NCBI RefSeq assembly: GCF_034064985.1
Contig: NZ_CP139249.1
Location: forward strand, 2,542,001 to 2,606,000
Direction: 5' to 3'
Source of the DNA: Acinetobacter pittii
GTDB taxonomy: Bacteria > Pseudomonadota > Gammaproteobacteria > Pseudomonadales > Moraxellaceae
DNA: 64,000 nt
Of the stretch, positions 11,208 to 21,826 are shown in pieces; the stretch's first letter is position 1; every line of letters begins with the position of its first letter. The notes below the pieces were generated by a model. The model had not been told where the DNA came from, made no database searches, and saw nothing but the letters and a program-made list of their open reading frames with translations. The position numbers were made by a program, and so were the translations under genes.

Positions 11208-11225
11208 TTATTTTTGATTTAAGTT

Positions 11226-11259
11226 AAGCGGGCCAATTTTGGTTCGCTTTATTATTTTT
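11226..11259 (+). terminator. Terminator of benKP
   Basis: An 11-bp stem with two G-U pairs (AAGCGGGCCAA with TTGGTTCGCTT), a 2-base loop, then a T-rich tail, starting 18 bases after the benP stop. Confidence 0.75.
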
Positions 11260-11267
11260 GAACCATA

Positions 11268-11291
11268 AAAAACGCTCTTACGAGCGTTTTT
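11268..11291. terminator. Bidirectional terminator between benP and the KAS III-like gene
   Basis: AAAAACGCTC and GAGCGTTTTT form a 10-bp stem with a TTAC loop. Runs of A and T on the two sides make it work for both converging genes. Confidence 0.8.
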
Positions 11292-11306
11292 AATGAATCT
11301 AGTAAC

Positions 11307-12422
<1,116 letters not shown>

Positions 12423-12436
12423 CTAAAAAAATGAAT

Positions 12437-12500
12437 AGGGTCTGTTAATCTTTCATTTATAAATTGCGTTGTAGGCTAAACAACAGCATAAACAGACCCC
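12437..12500. repeat. Short inverted-repeat element (MITE-like), copy A
   Basis: The ends are GGGTCTGTT and AACAGACCC, perfect inverted repeats about 62 bp apart. The left 44 bases align with the left end of the 296-bp element at 38967 (shared blocks AGGGTCTGTT, TTTCAT, ATTGCGTT, CTAAA). It lies between hrpA and the KAS III-like gene, 24 bp upstream of that gene's start. It may also fold as the hrpA 3' hairpin. Confidence 0.6.
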
Positions 12501-12508
12501 GATCTATC

Positions 12509-15500
12509 TTAACTGATTCCCAAACGATCCCATAACTTTTGCAGTCGAGTTGGCGAAATAGGCATCTTGGTTTTCATCGGTTGAGAAAATAAAGAAATGC
12601 GGAATTCTTCCAACATCAAATACAATTCTTTGATTTTTGGATCGTTTTTGAATTTAAATACCTTGTCCATCCATGGATCGACATCGTCAATTGCAGCATG
12701 ATCTCGCTGTAGATTATTTGGCAATCGATCTAAACGCAATAGCAGTGCTTTTAAATAACGCGGGTATTCCTGCCAAAGATCGACGGGTTGACGGTAAACA
12801 AAATTGCCAAGTGACATTAAATCGAGTTGATCTTCAATATCATCAATACTGCGCCCAAACACGTTTGGATCAAGCACTAAAAGCTGACGACGGATTTGTT
12901 GCCACTGAATATAAATATCACTTAATTGCTCAAGTGCTTGCTGACCATAACTCAAAAATTGCTTTTTGACCTGATCTAGCAGCTTATTAAATTCATCAGC
13001 GTTAATTGGCAAAGTCGTAATTGCCATCTGCAACGTTGCATAGACCAACATCTGCTCAAGCTTAGCTTTATCGCCCAAAGGTGAATAAGCCAACGCGAGC
13101 GGTTTTGAAATCTGCTTTTTCAACTGACGAACTAAATCACCAAGTTGCATATGGACTAGACGAATAATACCTTCGCGGTGCTGTTTAATCGCCTCAGCTT
13201 GATCGTTAAACGTTTGAATAACAATGCCTGACTCATCTTTAGCTTCGAGGTCAGCAAAAGCCTTGGTCGGAACTAAAGCCTGATATTGCTTTACTATAAC
13301 GCCCGTGACTTTATGAGAGGCCTCAAAAGTAAAGTTTTCAGGAAAGTCCTTAAACTCACCTTTTTGCTGTTTAACTGGGCGATGCGTTTCTACGCGGCAA
13401 CGTGCTTTTAACTCAGGTAAATCACGACCTTTCGCAATCAGCTTACCTTTTTCATCAATCACTTTAATGAAAGGCACTAAATATGGATCAATACGTTCAA
13501 ACGAGAAATCTTTTTCAGTAATTTGCTCACCACGTAAGGCAAAAGCTAAATAACTAAAAATATGTTCACGTAAATGTACTGCATCAACCCCTTGCATGAG
13601 CTTACGAGCAGTATCAGGAATTGGCACTACATTACGACGCTTGTCTTTAGGTAAAGCTTTTAGTAGTGCTTCAATTAAATCTTGGCGCCAACCTGGAATT
13701 CCCCATGACCAAATATTTTCATCGACTTGAGGCAACGCCTGTACAGGAATTTGAACAGTGGCACCATCTTCATCATGACTCGGATCAAAATGATATGTGG
13801 TTGCTAAACGCAGCTGCCCATTGCGTAAATGATCTGGGAATTGCTGCGTTGTTGGTCGGTCATTGAGCCAGAGCGCATCATCGTCAATAAATAAATAACG
13901 AGGATTATTTGCTTCTACCGTTGCACGCCAGTCTTCAAAACTACGGCGACTCGCGATTTCCTCAGGAATTTTCGACGCATAAAACTGATAAATTGTTTCT
14001 TCATCCACCACCAAATCACGACGACGCAATTTATCCTCAACTCGCTCTACTTCTTCAAGCTTAAGTAAGTTGTGTTTTAAAAATGGTGGAACTGTACCCA
14101 AGTTACCTGTGGTTAATGCATCGCGTAAGAAAATCTCATGAGCAGCAGGCTGATCAACTTTCTCAAAATTAATTAACCGTTTCGGCTCAATAATTAAACC
14201 AAACAGGGAAATTTGCGCATATGCATTTACGATTCCCGCTTTCTTAGACCAATGCGGCTCAAAATAGTGATATTTCAATAAGTCACGTGCAGCTAGCAAA
14301 ATCCATTCAGGATCAATTTTGGCTAAAGTACGTAAGTACACTTGAGAGGTTTCGACCATCTCAAAAGCCATCACCCAAGAAGTATTGGTTTTATGCAAAG
14401 TACTTGCAGGGAAAACTTTAGCCTTTTGCTGACGCACCGCCATAAAGGTATTACGTTCATCAGTTTTATTGGCAATGAACGATAATAAACCTGTCAGCAA
14501 CGCGCGATGCAAGTTTTCATAATTTGCAGGCTTTTCATTAAAGCTAAGTTTTAAGCCTTCGGCTAACTCAACCAATTGCTGGTGTGTCTGTTTCCATTCA
14601 CGTAAACGCAACCAGCTTAAGAAATGCTGCTTGGCAAATTGACGCCGTTTATTTTCAGACATTCCTGCTTCGCCTTTAGGATTTAAAATCTCCCAAAGTT
14701 TTAAATAAAACAGAAAATCTGAATCTGCCTCGCGGAATAATGCATGCTTTTGGTCAGCTTGCATCTGTTTGTCGGCCGGACGCTCACGCGGGTCCTGAAC
14801 AGCTAAAGCACTTACCACAATTAAGATTTCTTTGAGTACGCCAAAATGAGCACCACCCACGATCATACGTGCCAAACGTGGATCAATTGGCATACGTGCC
14901 ATCATTTGCCCGACTTTGGTCAGCTCATTTTTCTTCTCGTTAAATGCGCCTAACTCAATGAGCAACTTACGGCCATCATTTACAAGGCGGAAATCTGGTG
15001 GTTCAATAAAATCAAAGTTTTCTAGCTCACCTAACCCTAAGCTCTGCATTTGCAAAATAACAGACGCTAAGTTAGTCCGTTTAATTTCAGGTTCGGTAAA
15101 CTCAGGACGGCTTAAAAAGTCTTCTTCGCTATATAAACGAATACAGACACCCGGAGCAATACGACCACAACGCCCTTTACGCTGATTGGCAGCGGCTTGA
15201 GAAATTGCTTCAATGGGTAAACGTTGCACACGTGAACGGTAGTTATAACGCGATATACGGGCAAAACCGCTATCAATCACATAACGAATATTTGGAACAG
15301 TCAGTGCAGTTTCGGCCACGTTGGTCGCAATAATAATACGACGACCTTTACCACCCGGACTAAAAATCTTTTGTTGTTCAGAAACAGCTAAGCGCGCATA
15401 CAAAGGTAAAATTTCGGTATGTCTTGGCCCGTACTTTTGCAAGGTTTCCTGCAACTCACGAATTTCTTGCTCTGTGCTTGAGAAAATTAGAATATCGGCA

Positions 15501-16372
15501 TGTTCTGGGTGACCTTTTGCTTCCGCATCAGCAAAGCATTCTTCTACCGCTTGTACAACTGCGCGTGGAAGGTTTTCTTCAAAATCATCAAACTCGTCGT
15601 CATCACTGCCGCCAATATTCATTTCTGAAATTGGGCGATAAAGTACTTCGACAGGATAACTACGCCCTTCTACTTCAAAAATAGGTGCATCATTAAAGTA
15701 ATTACTAAAGCGATTTACATCTAAAGTTGCCGAAGTCACAATAACTTTTAGATCTGGGCGTTTTGGCAGTAACTGCTTTAAATAACCCATAATAAAATCG
15801 ATATTGAGTGAGCGTTCATGCGCTTCATCAATAATGATCGTGTCATATTTAGACAAGAAGCGGTCATTGCCTAACTCAGCAAGCAAAATACCATCGGTCA
15901 TTAACCGTACAATTGAATCTTGCGAACCTTGTTCATTAAAACGAATTTTAAAACCAATCGATTCGCCAAGCTTTTCGCCGACTTCTTCTGCAATACGCTG
16001 AGAAACACTACGTGCAGCTAAACGACGTGGCTGGGTATGACCAATCATGCCTGTTAAGCCACGGCCTGCTAACATTGCAATCTGAGGAAGCTGTGTGGTT
16101 TTACCTGAACCCGTCTCACCAGCCACAATAATGACCTGATGCTTTTGAATCGCATCAATTAAACGGTCTGCATATTGAGATACAGGTAAATCCTGATTCA
16201 GTTTAATTTTAGGGAGACGTTCAAATCGCTGTCTTACTTTTGCATTAGACTGTTCAAATAATTTTTCAATCTCTGCTGCATTGGCTTTTTTATCTTTACG
16301 CAAACGATTTAAACGGTAACGATCTCTTGCCATCACCCACTGATCAATATTTAAATCATTCTGCACAGACAA
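12509..16372 (-). CDS. hrpA: ATP-dependent RNA helicase HrpA (DEAH box)
   Basis: 1287 residues, the usual HrpA length. Helicase motifs: GETGSGKT at 85-92, DEAH at 182-185, SAT (TSATLD), and QRKGRCGR near the end of the second RecA domain. These are followed by the HA2, OB-fold and DUF3418 C-terminal regions of the family. Role: RNA/RNP remodelling helicase of the DEAH family, linked in E. coli to mRNA processing and ribosome rescue. It stands alone, with the 63-bp repeat behind it. Confidence 0.94.
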   Translation of the reverse strand: MSVQNDLNIDQWVMARDRYRLNRLRKDKKANAAEIEKLFEQSNAKVRQRFERLPKIKLNQDLPVSQYADRLIDAIQKHQVIIVAGETGSGKTTQLPQIAMLAGRGLTGMIGHTQPRRLAARSVSQRIAEEVGEKLGESIGFKIRFNEQGSQDSIVRLMTDGILLAELGNDRFLSKYDTIIIDEAHERSLNIDFIMGYLKQLLPKRPDLKVIVTSATLDVNRFSNYFNDAPIFEVEGRSYPVEVLYRPISEMNIGGSDDDEFDDFEENLPRAVVQAVEECFADAEAKGHPEHADILIFSSTEQEIRELQETLQKYGPRHTEILPLYARLAVSEQQKIFSPGGKGRRIIIATNVAETALTVPNIRYVIDSGFARISRYNYRSRVQRLPIEAISQAAANQRKGRCGRIAPGVCIRLYSEEDFLSRPEFTEPEIKRTNLASVILQMQSLGLGELENFDFIEPPDFRLVNDGRKLLIELGAFNEKKNELTKVGQMMARMPIDPRLARMIVGGAHFGVLKEILIVVSALAVQDPRERPADKQMQADQKHALFREADSDFLFYLKLWEILNPKGEAGMSENKRRQFAKQHFLSWLRLREWKQTHQQLVELAEGLKLSFNEKPANYENLHRALLTGLLSFIANKTDERNTFMAVRQQKAKVFPASTLHKTNTSWVMAFEMVETSQVYLRTLAKIDPEWILLAARDLLKYHYFEPHWSKKAGIVNAYAQISLFGLIIEPKRLINFEKVDQPAAHEIFLRDALTTGNLGTVPPFLKHNLLKLEEVERVEDKLRRRDLVVDEETIYQFYASKIPEEIASRRSFEDWRATVEANNPRYLFIDDDALWLNDRPTTQQFPDHLRNGQLRLATTYHFDPSHDEDGATVQIPVQALPQVDENIWSWGIPGWRQDLIEALLKALPKDKRRNVVPIPDTARKLMQGVDAVHLREHIFSYLAFALRGEQITEKDFSFERIDPYLVPFIKVIDEKGKLIAKGRDLPELKARCRVETHRPVKQQKGEFKDFPENFTFEASHKVTGVIVKQYQALVPTKAFADLEAKDESGIVIQTFNDQAEAIKQHREGIIRLVHMQLGDLVRQLKKQISKPLALAYSPLGDKAKLEQMLVYATLQMAITTLPINADEFNKLLDQVKKQFLSYGQQALEQLSDIYIQWQQIRRQLLVLDPNVFGRSIDDIEDQLDLMSLGNFVYRQPVDLWQEYPRYLKALLLRLDRLPNNLQRDHAAIDDVDPWMDKVFKFKNDPKIKELYLMLEEFRISLFSQPMKTKMPISPTRLQKLWDRLGIS

Positions 16373-16718
16373 ATTTTCCTAAAAATACAACAATCCTCTA
16401 TTTTACGCTCTAATGACCATAAGGTAAAACAGTTGGGTTTTTATATATTTTTAATTTTTTAAAATTTTGCCCTTGAATTTTGTCTCACTAGACTTCATGT
16501 TGTTAGGCAAGTTTCTTTTACGATAACTGTCATTTGATTTACATGTTTTTGCAGTCAAATCGAATACAGTGTTTGGGGACTTAAAAATCGTAAATTTATC
16601 ACTTATTCGATTTTCCGATTTTAGTCATGTAAAAATACTATTTCCCCAATAAAGAATTTTTATTTATTCTAGATCTCGTAAACAAGTTTAAATATAAACC
16701 TCAATCATGGAGACAATG
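16373..16718. promoter_or_regulatory. Gap between hrpA and ahpC
   Basis: About 345 bp, divergent promoters expected. I see a possible -10 TACTAT at 16636-16641 for ahpC but no convincing -35 and no full four-part OxyR site (ATAG-N7-CTAT repeats). Confidence 0.35.
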
Positions 16719-17282
16719 ATGAGCTTGATTAATACTGAAGTTAAACCATTCCAAGCAACTGCTTACCACAACGGCCAATTTGTTGAAGTTAACGAAACTA
16801 ACCTTAAAGGTAAATGGTCTGTTGTATTCTTCTATCCAGCTGACTTCACTTTCGTTTGTCCAACTGAACTTGGTGACTTAGCTGACAACTACGCTGAATT
16901 CCAAAAACTTGGTGTTGAAATTTATGCTGTATCTACTGATACACACTTCACTCACAAAGCTTGGCACGACACTTCTGAAGAAATCAAAAAAATCCAATAC
17001 CCATTAGTTGGTGACCCAACTTGGACTCTTTCTAAAAACTTCGACGTTCTTATCGAGTCTGAAGGTTTAGCTGACCGTGGTACTTTCGTTATCGATCCAG
17101 AAGGTAAAATCCAAATCGTTGAACTCAACGCTGGTGGTATCGGCCGTGACGCATCTGAACTTCTTCGTAAAGTAAAAGCTGCTCAATACGTACACGCTCA
17201 CCCAGGTGAAGTTTGCCCAGCTAAATGGAAAGAAGGCGAAGCAACTCTTGCTCCATCTATCGACCTAGTTGGTAAAATCTAA
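16719..17282 (+). CDS. ahpC: Alkyl hydroperoxide reductase peroxiredoxin AhpC
   Basis: 187 residues, exactly the E. coli length, taking the ATG at 16719 that follows GGAG (16709-16712) by six bases. Two in-frame upstream ATGs (16716, 16707) overlap or abut that site. Peroxidatic Cys47 is in FTFVCPTE and resolving Cys166 is in GEVCPAKW. It reduces H2O2 and organic peroxides and is recycled by AhpF, encoded 1.6 kb downstream on the same strand. Codons look highly biased (TTC, ACT, GGT, AAA), which suggests strong expression. Confidence 0.96.
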   Translation: MSLINTEVKPFQATAYHNGQFVEVNETNLKGKWSVVFFYPADFTFVCPTELGDLADNYAEFQKLGVEIYAVSTDTHFTHKAWHDTSEEIKKIQYPLVGDPTWTLSKNFDVLIESEGLADRGTFVIDPEGKIQIVELNAGGIGRDASELLRKVKAAQYVHAHPGEVCPAKWKEGEATLAPSIDLVGKI

Positions 17283-17306
17283 TCTCTTATTAGATTTTAA
17301 AAACTC

Positions 17307-17337
17307 AAAGAACCATCCCTCATCGGATGGTTCTTTT
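17307..17337 (+). terminator. Terminator of ahpC
   Basis: Stem AAAGAACCATCC with GGATGGTTCTTT around CTCATC, followed by TTTTG. Confidence 0.82.
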
Positions 17338-17476
17338 GTTTTGAATAAGCACATCACATTTTCTACTGATACTTTTACAATTATGCCCTTCCCCATTACA
17401 TGAAGTTTGAGTAATGTCGAATAAATAACCGATGTTTTTTGAGCTTAAGTCATATGAAATAAAAGGGGAAAAATTT

Positions 17477-17692
17477 ATGGCGAATACTGTGGCAGTCACT
17501 TCATGGAAATACAATGCGACTTCACGTCATCTAAAAATATTTTATAGCGATGGTTCAGGTGAACTTTATCATCCTGTACCAGAATTTATTTATGACAACT
17601 TATTACGATCAACAGACAAAGCTGCTTTTGTACATAAATATTTAGAATTCGACTTACACTTTACTCGCCTATCTTTAGTGAATGCTTCATAA
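17477..17692 (+). CDS. KTSC-domain protein
   Basis: 71 residues starting MANTVAVTSW at the ATG at 17477, with AGGGGA eight bases upstream. The pattern VTSWKYN..LKIFYSDGSGELYHPVPEFIYDNLL matches the small KTSC domain (named for a Lys-Thr-Ser-Cys pattern), whose function is not established. It is a single-gene unit between two terminators. Confidence 0.72.
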   Translation: MANTVAVTSWKYNATSRHLKIFYSDGSGELYHPVPEFIYDNLLRSTDKAAFVHKYLEFDLHFTRLSLVNAS

Positions 17693-17703
17693 CATAATGA
17701 AAT

Positions 17704-17726
17704 AAGGCCTGCTTTGAACAGGCCTT
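17704..17726. terminator. Hairpin after the KTSC gene
   Basis: AAGGCCTG and CAGGCCTT form an 8-bp stem with a seven-base loop between two converging genes. Confidence 0.7.
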
Positions 17727-17757
17727 TATGAATGAATAAATCATATTTTCAAATGGT

Positions 17758-18345
17758 TTATCTTGCCACCACAATACATAAACCAGCGCCTACGGGCAAA
17801 ATACTACTCATAAAATTTTCATCTTTTTTAATTAAAGACAAGAATGAACTGACTTCAGCCGCATGTGAAATAACATTATCAATAATAAGTACGCCACCTT
17901 TTGGCTTCATCAGCCGTTTTAAATCTGGCCAATAACTCTCATAAGCAGGACGCTCAGCATCTAACAAAATAAAATCGAAAGTTTCCTGAGCTTCTTTTAA
18001 ATAGTCGGCTGCATCTCCCACCCAAAAATCAACCAACTCATCTAATGCCAGTTCAGTCGCATGGCGTTTTGCCTCATTACTACGATTGGCATCAATTTCA
18101 AGCGTGGTTACTTTACCGTGAGTTGCTTGTGCCGCCTCGGCAAGCCATAAAGTAGAATAACCTGTTGAAGTCCCGATTTCTAAAATTGATTTGGCTTGCT
18201 GCATTCGAATAAATTGCGATAGCAGTTTTGCAGACTCAGCCTCAATATTGCGATACCTCAGCAAACGATCTGCCTGCTGGGCATCATGTCGTTTAAAGGT
18301 GTCATATAAATCGGCAACTCTTTGTAAGAAAAAAGTATTTGGCAT
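17758..18345 (-). CDS. Class I SAM-dependent O-methyltransferase
   Basis: 195 residues of the caffeoyl-CoA/catechol O-methyltransferase family. The SAM motif is ILEIGTSTGYSTLWLAEA. A second acidic motif is TLEIDANRS, and FDFILLDAE and IIDNVI carry the metal and acceptor-site acidic residues. The true acceptor is unknown. It probably shares an operon with the DUF1653 gene upstream (45 bases). Confidence 0.82.
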   Translation of the reverse strand: MPNTFFLQRVADLYDTFKRHDAQQADRLLRYRNIEAESAKLLSQFIRMQQAKSILEIGTSTGYSTLWLAEAAQATHGKVTTLEIDANRSNEAKRHATELALDELVDFWVGDAADYLKEAQETFDFILLDAERPAYESYWPDLKRLMKPKGGVLIIDNVISHAAEVSSFLSLIKKDENFMSSILPVGAGLCIVVAR

Positions 18346-18390
18346 ATATTCACCCTTTAAAATCGTTATTTTATATGACAGCCGTTTGAG

Positions 18391-18609
18391 TTAAGTGCTT
18401 TGAATTAACTTAAAGCGCGGCACGAGACTTCCATCAGCCATTTGAACCGTTTCAGTAAACATATCTAGCGGACGTACCCAAGTTGAATAGTCACCATAAA
18501 GACACTGATAAACGACTAACTCTTCTTCAGTCTCGCTGTGTTTTGCCACAGAAAAAACTTGATAGAGATTACCTTTATAATGCTGATAAATGCCGCGTTG
18601 CAATGACAT
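18391..18609 (-). CDS. DUF1653 protein
   Basis: 72 residues covering the complete DUF1653 domain: [25 protein letters not shown], then [10 protein letters not shown] and VRPLDMFTE. The fold is small and beta-rich. No function is established. It is transcribed with the O-methyltransferase. Confidence 0.85.
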   Translation of the reverse strand: MSLQRGIYQHYKGNLYQVFSVAKHSETEEELVVYQCLYGDYSTWVRPLDMFTETVQMADGSLVPRFKLIQST

Positions 18610-18795
18610 GAAAGTACCTTTTAATGTTATGACATAAAATCTTTACAGCCATATAACATATATAAATTTTTAAATACTTTCACTTTAAAACACTACAAAA
18701 GATAAAAAAGAATATTTTAGAGATAAATTATTGATCTTATTTATGAATGTTTTCAATAATTCAAAAAACCGATCAAATCTATAAAAACATACTGT

Positions 18796-18824
18796 TTTAC
18801 CTATTCTGTGTTTTCACGTACTAT
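18796..18824 (+). promoter_or_regulatory. Candidate sigma-70 promoter of ahpF
   Basis: TTTACC and TACTAT separated by exactly 17 bp, 42 bases before the ahpF ATG. No complete OxyR site recognised. Confidence 0.5.
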
Positions 18825-18865
18825 GCATCTATTGAAAGAATTTGGATGCATTGGAGTAAAAACAG

Positions 18866-20431
18866 ATGTTAGATCAAAACATTAAAACTCAATTAAAAGC
18901 TTACTTAGAACGTCTAGAAAGTCCAATCGAATTAGTTGCTGCTTTAGATGAATCAGATAAAGCGGCTCAAATTAAAGAGCTGGTAAGTGAAATCGCCGAG
19001 CTTTCTGACAAGGTGACTGCCCGTTTTGATGGCAACAATACACGCCGTCCAAGCTTTGGTGTGGCTAAAGCAGGTGAACAGCCTCGTGTGTTCTTTGCAG
19101 GCTTGCCAATGGGCCATGAGTTTACGTCTTTGATCTTGGCACTGTTACAGGTATCTGGTTATGCACCTAAAGTGTCTGATGAAGTACTTAACCAGATTAA
19201 AGGTTTAAACCTCAAAGCAAACTTTGATGTATTCGTATCGCTTAGCTGTCATAACTGTCCGGACGTGGTACAGGCGCTTAACCTGATTGCGATTTATAAC
19301 CCGAACACCACAGCAACCATGATTGACGGTTCATTCTTCCAAGATGAAGTGGAACAACGCAAAATCATGGCTGTGCCGATGGTATTCCAAGACAACGAAC
19401 ACATTGGTCAAGGTCGTATGACCCTTGAAGAGATTGTAGCGAAACTTGATACCAACTCGGCTGAAAAAGATGCAGCAGTACTCAATGCTAAAGATGCATT
19501 TGATGTATTGGTGATTGGTGGTGGACCTGCAGGTGCAACAGCTGCAATTTATGCGGCACGTAAAGGCATTAATACCGGTATCGTGGCTGAACGCTTTGGT
19601 GGTCAGGTCATGGATACCATGGATATTGAAAACTTCACGTCTGTGCAAAAGACTCAAGGTCCTAAGTTTGCTGCCGAGATGGAAGCACATGTTCGTGAAT
19701 ATGATGTCGATATCATGAACCTGCAACGTGTCAGCAAAATCACAGGTGCCAACCAAACTGAAAATGGCTTGGTTGCGGTTGAACTTGAAAACGGTGCGAA
19801 ACTTGAATCGAAAACTGTGATCCTTTCAACAGGGGCACGTTGGAGAGAAATGAATGTACCGGGTGAGCAAGAATACCGTACTCGTGGTGTCGCATACTGC
19901 CCACACTGTGATGGTCCGTTGTTCAAAGGTAAACGTGTTGCTGTGATTGGTGGTGGTAACTCAGGTGTTGAAGCTGCGATTGACCTTGCAGGTATTGTTG
20001 AACATGTAACTTTAGTTGAGTTCGATACCAAACTTCGTGCTGACCAAGTCTTGCAAAACAAATTGCATAGCTTGCCAAACACAACTGTGATTATGAATGC
20101 CTTAAGTACAGAAGTGTTAGGTGATGGTTCACAAGTGACTGGTCTTAAATATAAAGATCGTGCGACTGATGAAGAGCATGTGGTCGAGCTTGCAGGGATC
20201 TTTGTACAGATTGGTTTATTACCAAACACTGACTTCTTGAAAGACAGTGAAGTTGAGTTAACCAACCGTGGCGAGATCATTGTCAATGACCGCAACGAAA
20301 CCAATGTGCAAGGTGTATTTGCTGCGGGTGACTGTACGACTGTACCTTACAAGCAAATCATTATTGCCACAGGTGAAGGCGCTAAAGCATCGCTCTCTGC
20401 GTTTGATTACATCATCCGTTCTGGGCAATAA
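18866..20431 (+). CDS. ahpF: Alkyl hydroperoxide reductase flavoprotein AhpF
   Basis: 521 residues. The N-terminal tandem thioredoxin-like domain has the redox pair Cys128/Cys131 (SCHNC). The thioredoxin-reductase-like part has an FAD motif (GGGPAG near 218), the redox pair Cys345/Cys348 (YCPHC), an NAD motif (GGGNSG) and the family end motif GVFAAGDCT. It moves electrons from NADH to AhpC. It has its own promoter-like sequence and terminator, so it is not in an operon with ahpC here. Confidence 0.96.
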   Translation: MLDQNIKTQLKAYLERLESPIELVAALDESDKAAQIKELVSEIAELSDKVTARFDGNNTRRPSFGVAKAGEQPRVFFAGLPMGHEFTSLILALLQVSGYAPKVSDEVLNQIKGLNLKANFDVFVSLSCHNCPDVVQALNLIAIYNPNTTATMIDGSFFQDEVEQRKIMAVPMVFQDNEHIGQGRMTLEEIVAKLDTNSAEKDAAVLNAKDAFDVLVIGGGPAGATAAIYAARKGINTGIVAERFGGQVMDTMDIENFTSVQKTQGPKFAAEMEAHVREYDVDIMNLQRVSKITGANQTENGLVAVELENGAKLESKTVILSTGARWREMNVPGEQEYRTRGVAYCPHCDGPLFKGKRVAVIGGGNSGVEAAIDLAGIVEHVTLVEFDTKLRADQVLQNKLHSLPNTTVIMNALSTEVLGDGSQVTGLKYKDRATDEEHVVELAGIFVQIGLLPNTDFLKDSEVELTNRGEIIVNDRNETNVQGVFAAGDCTTVPYKQIIIATGEGAKASLSAFDYIIRSGQ

Positions 20432-20459
20432 AAACAGTCAAATCATTATTGTTTAGTTC

Positions 20460-20491
20460 AAGCCTAGCATTACAAAATGCTAGGCTTTTTT
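20460..20491 (+). terminator. Terminator of ahpF
   Basis: 12-bp stem AAGCCTAGCATT with its complement around ACAA, then a T-run. Confidence 0.85.
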
Positions 20492-20602
20492 AATAATAGA
20501 GTTACAACTTCTTAACAATTTTCGATCTTTATTAATCATTTACTTTATGTTTATATTTTAGACATCCATATTTGGATGCCATGAATTAGAAGGAAAAACA
20601 CA

Positions 20603-20947
20603 ATGAATAAATTACTTGTTGCTTTAGGTCTTGCTGCGACTGTTGCCCTTGTTGGTTGTAATAAAGATAAAGCTCCAGAAACTGGCGCGACTACAGGTGA
20701 ACATTTAGAAAATGCTGCTCAACAAGCAAGTGCTGATATTAAGTCTGCTGGTGATAAAGCTGCTGATGATATTGCAACTGCAACAGACAACGCTTCAGAC
20801 AAAATTGATGCTGCTGCTGACCACGCTGCTGATGCAACCGCTGATGCTGCTGCGCAAACTGAAGCGACTGCTCGTAAGGCAACTGCTGATACAGCTCAAG
20901 CTGTGGAAAATACCGCTGCTGAAGTGAAAAAAGACGCTCAACACTAA
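20603..20947 (+). CDS. Small alanine-rich lipoprotein
   Basis: 114 residues. A lipoprotein signal ends ATVALVGC, with lipid-bearing Cys19 and Asn at +2, so outer-membrane sorting is likely. The mature part is almost entirely an Ala/Asp/Lys/Thr-rich amphipathic helix with an approximate 11-residue rhythm (ADDIATATDNA, SDKIDAAADHA, ADATADAAAQT), resembling LEA or apolipoprotein-type helices. Function unknown; a cell-envelope role is inferred. AGAAGGA precedes the ATG. Confidence 0.8.
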   Translation: MNKLLVALGLAATVALVGCNKDKAPETGATTGEHLENAAQQASADIKSAGDKAADDIATATDNASDKIDAAADHAADATADAAAQTEATARKATADTAQAVENTAAEVKKDAQH

Positions 20948-20961
20948 TCGTCTTTAGTATA

Positions 20962-20990
20962 AAAAAGCCCCTATTGATTAGGGGCTTTTT
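20962..20990. terminator. Terminator of the alanine-rich lipoprotein gene
   Basis: AAAAAGCCCCTA and TAGGGGCTTTTT form a 12-bp stem with a five-base loop. It can also serve the converging GST gene. Confidence 0.88.
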
Positions 20991-21007
20991 CATGACTTTA
21001 AAATCTA

Positions 21008-21619
21008 TTATGAAATTAAGCCTTCATCACGCATCGCAATTTGTACAGATTGACGTTCTGCAACTTTATTACGTAATGCAATAATGTGCTTATATGGTGT
21101 TAAATCATGCTCAATTGAGTTTGACCAATTTGTTAAAACAAATAAATAAGCATCTGCTGGACCGAAATTATCATTTACTAAATAATCGTAATCAGATTCA
21201 GACAAATAATTATCGATATATTTTAAAAGACGATCAATTTCTGCATAAGCTTTGGTTTTTTCATCAGTGGTTAACGGCGCCCCAAAGAAGACTGCATAAG
21301 CATCATGTAATTCAGAGTTCAAATATCCCAACCACTCCAATACTTTCGCACGGCCCATCCCTGATGGCGGAATTAAATCCTGCTTAGGATCATGCTGAGC
21401 AAGGAAAGGTAAAATCGCAACATTTTCAGTTAACATTAAACCAGGGTTAATTTCTAATGCCGGTACATATCCCTTTGGATTAATTTCGTAATAGTCGGCG
21501 CCTTTTTCTGTTTTATGTGTTTTTAAATCTACTCGTTCTAAGTCAAAATCAACATTAATTTCATTTAAAATAATATGTGCAGCTAAAGAACATGCGCCTG
21601 GCGAATAATATAATTTCAT
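21008..21619 (-). CDS. Glutathione S-transferase, beta class
   Basis: 203 residues. The start MKLYYSPGACSLAAHI carries the beta-class Cys10 and Ser11 used for glutathione binding. The thioredoxin-fold motif GYVPALE has the cis-Pro and is followed by TENVAIL. The C-terminal half is helical, with FGPADAYLF. Likely a glutathione conjugation or thiol-peroxidase-type role; substrate unknown. Confidence 0.85.
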   Translation of the reverse strand: MKLYYSPGACSLAAHIILNEINVDFDLERVDLKTHKTEKGADYYEINPKGYVPALEINPGLMLTENVAILPFLAQHDPKQDLIPPSGMGRAKVLEWLGYLNSELHDAYAVFFGAPLTTDEKTKAYAEIDRLLKYIDNYLSESDYDYLVNDNFGPADAYLFVLTNWSNSIEHDLTPYKHIIALRNKVAERQSVQIAMRDEGLIS

Positions 21620-21769
21620 ATCTGATCCTTGTTATCTCATATTAACGTTTTAAATTGCTTCTAGAAAACCTGCAAGGTTTGCACAATTCCTTAATTGTAA
21701 AAAAGCGTAAACTTATAAAATACTTACACCTTCTAATATTCTTGAAAAATTTATTCCTTGCAAGTTGTC

Positions 21770-21818
21770 TTGCGTGACGATTGTTTAAAATATGATAAAA
21801 CACATTTGCGTCACGCAA
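21770..21818 (-). other. Inverted repeat downstream of the secreted nuclease gene
   Basis: A perfect 10-bp repeat, TTGCGTGACG and CGTCACGCAA, 29 bp apart and flanked by AAG/AACTT partners. It starts 8 bp after the nuclease stop. The long loop and weak T-tract make it an unusual terminator. Confidence 0.5.
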
Positions 21819-21826
21819 CTTTTCCG

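Noticed and set aside
12437..12500. The GGGTCTGTT...AACAGACCC repeat as only a terminator of hrpA
   Set aside because: Its left half matches the start of the 296-bp element at 38967, so a repeat-family origin is needed even if it also folds in RNA.
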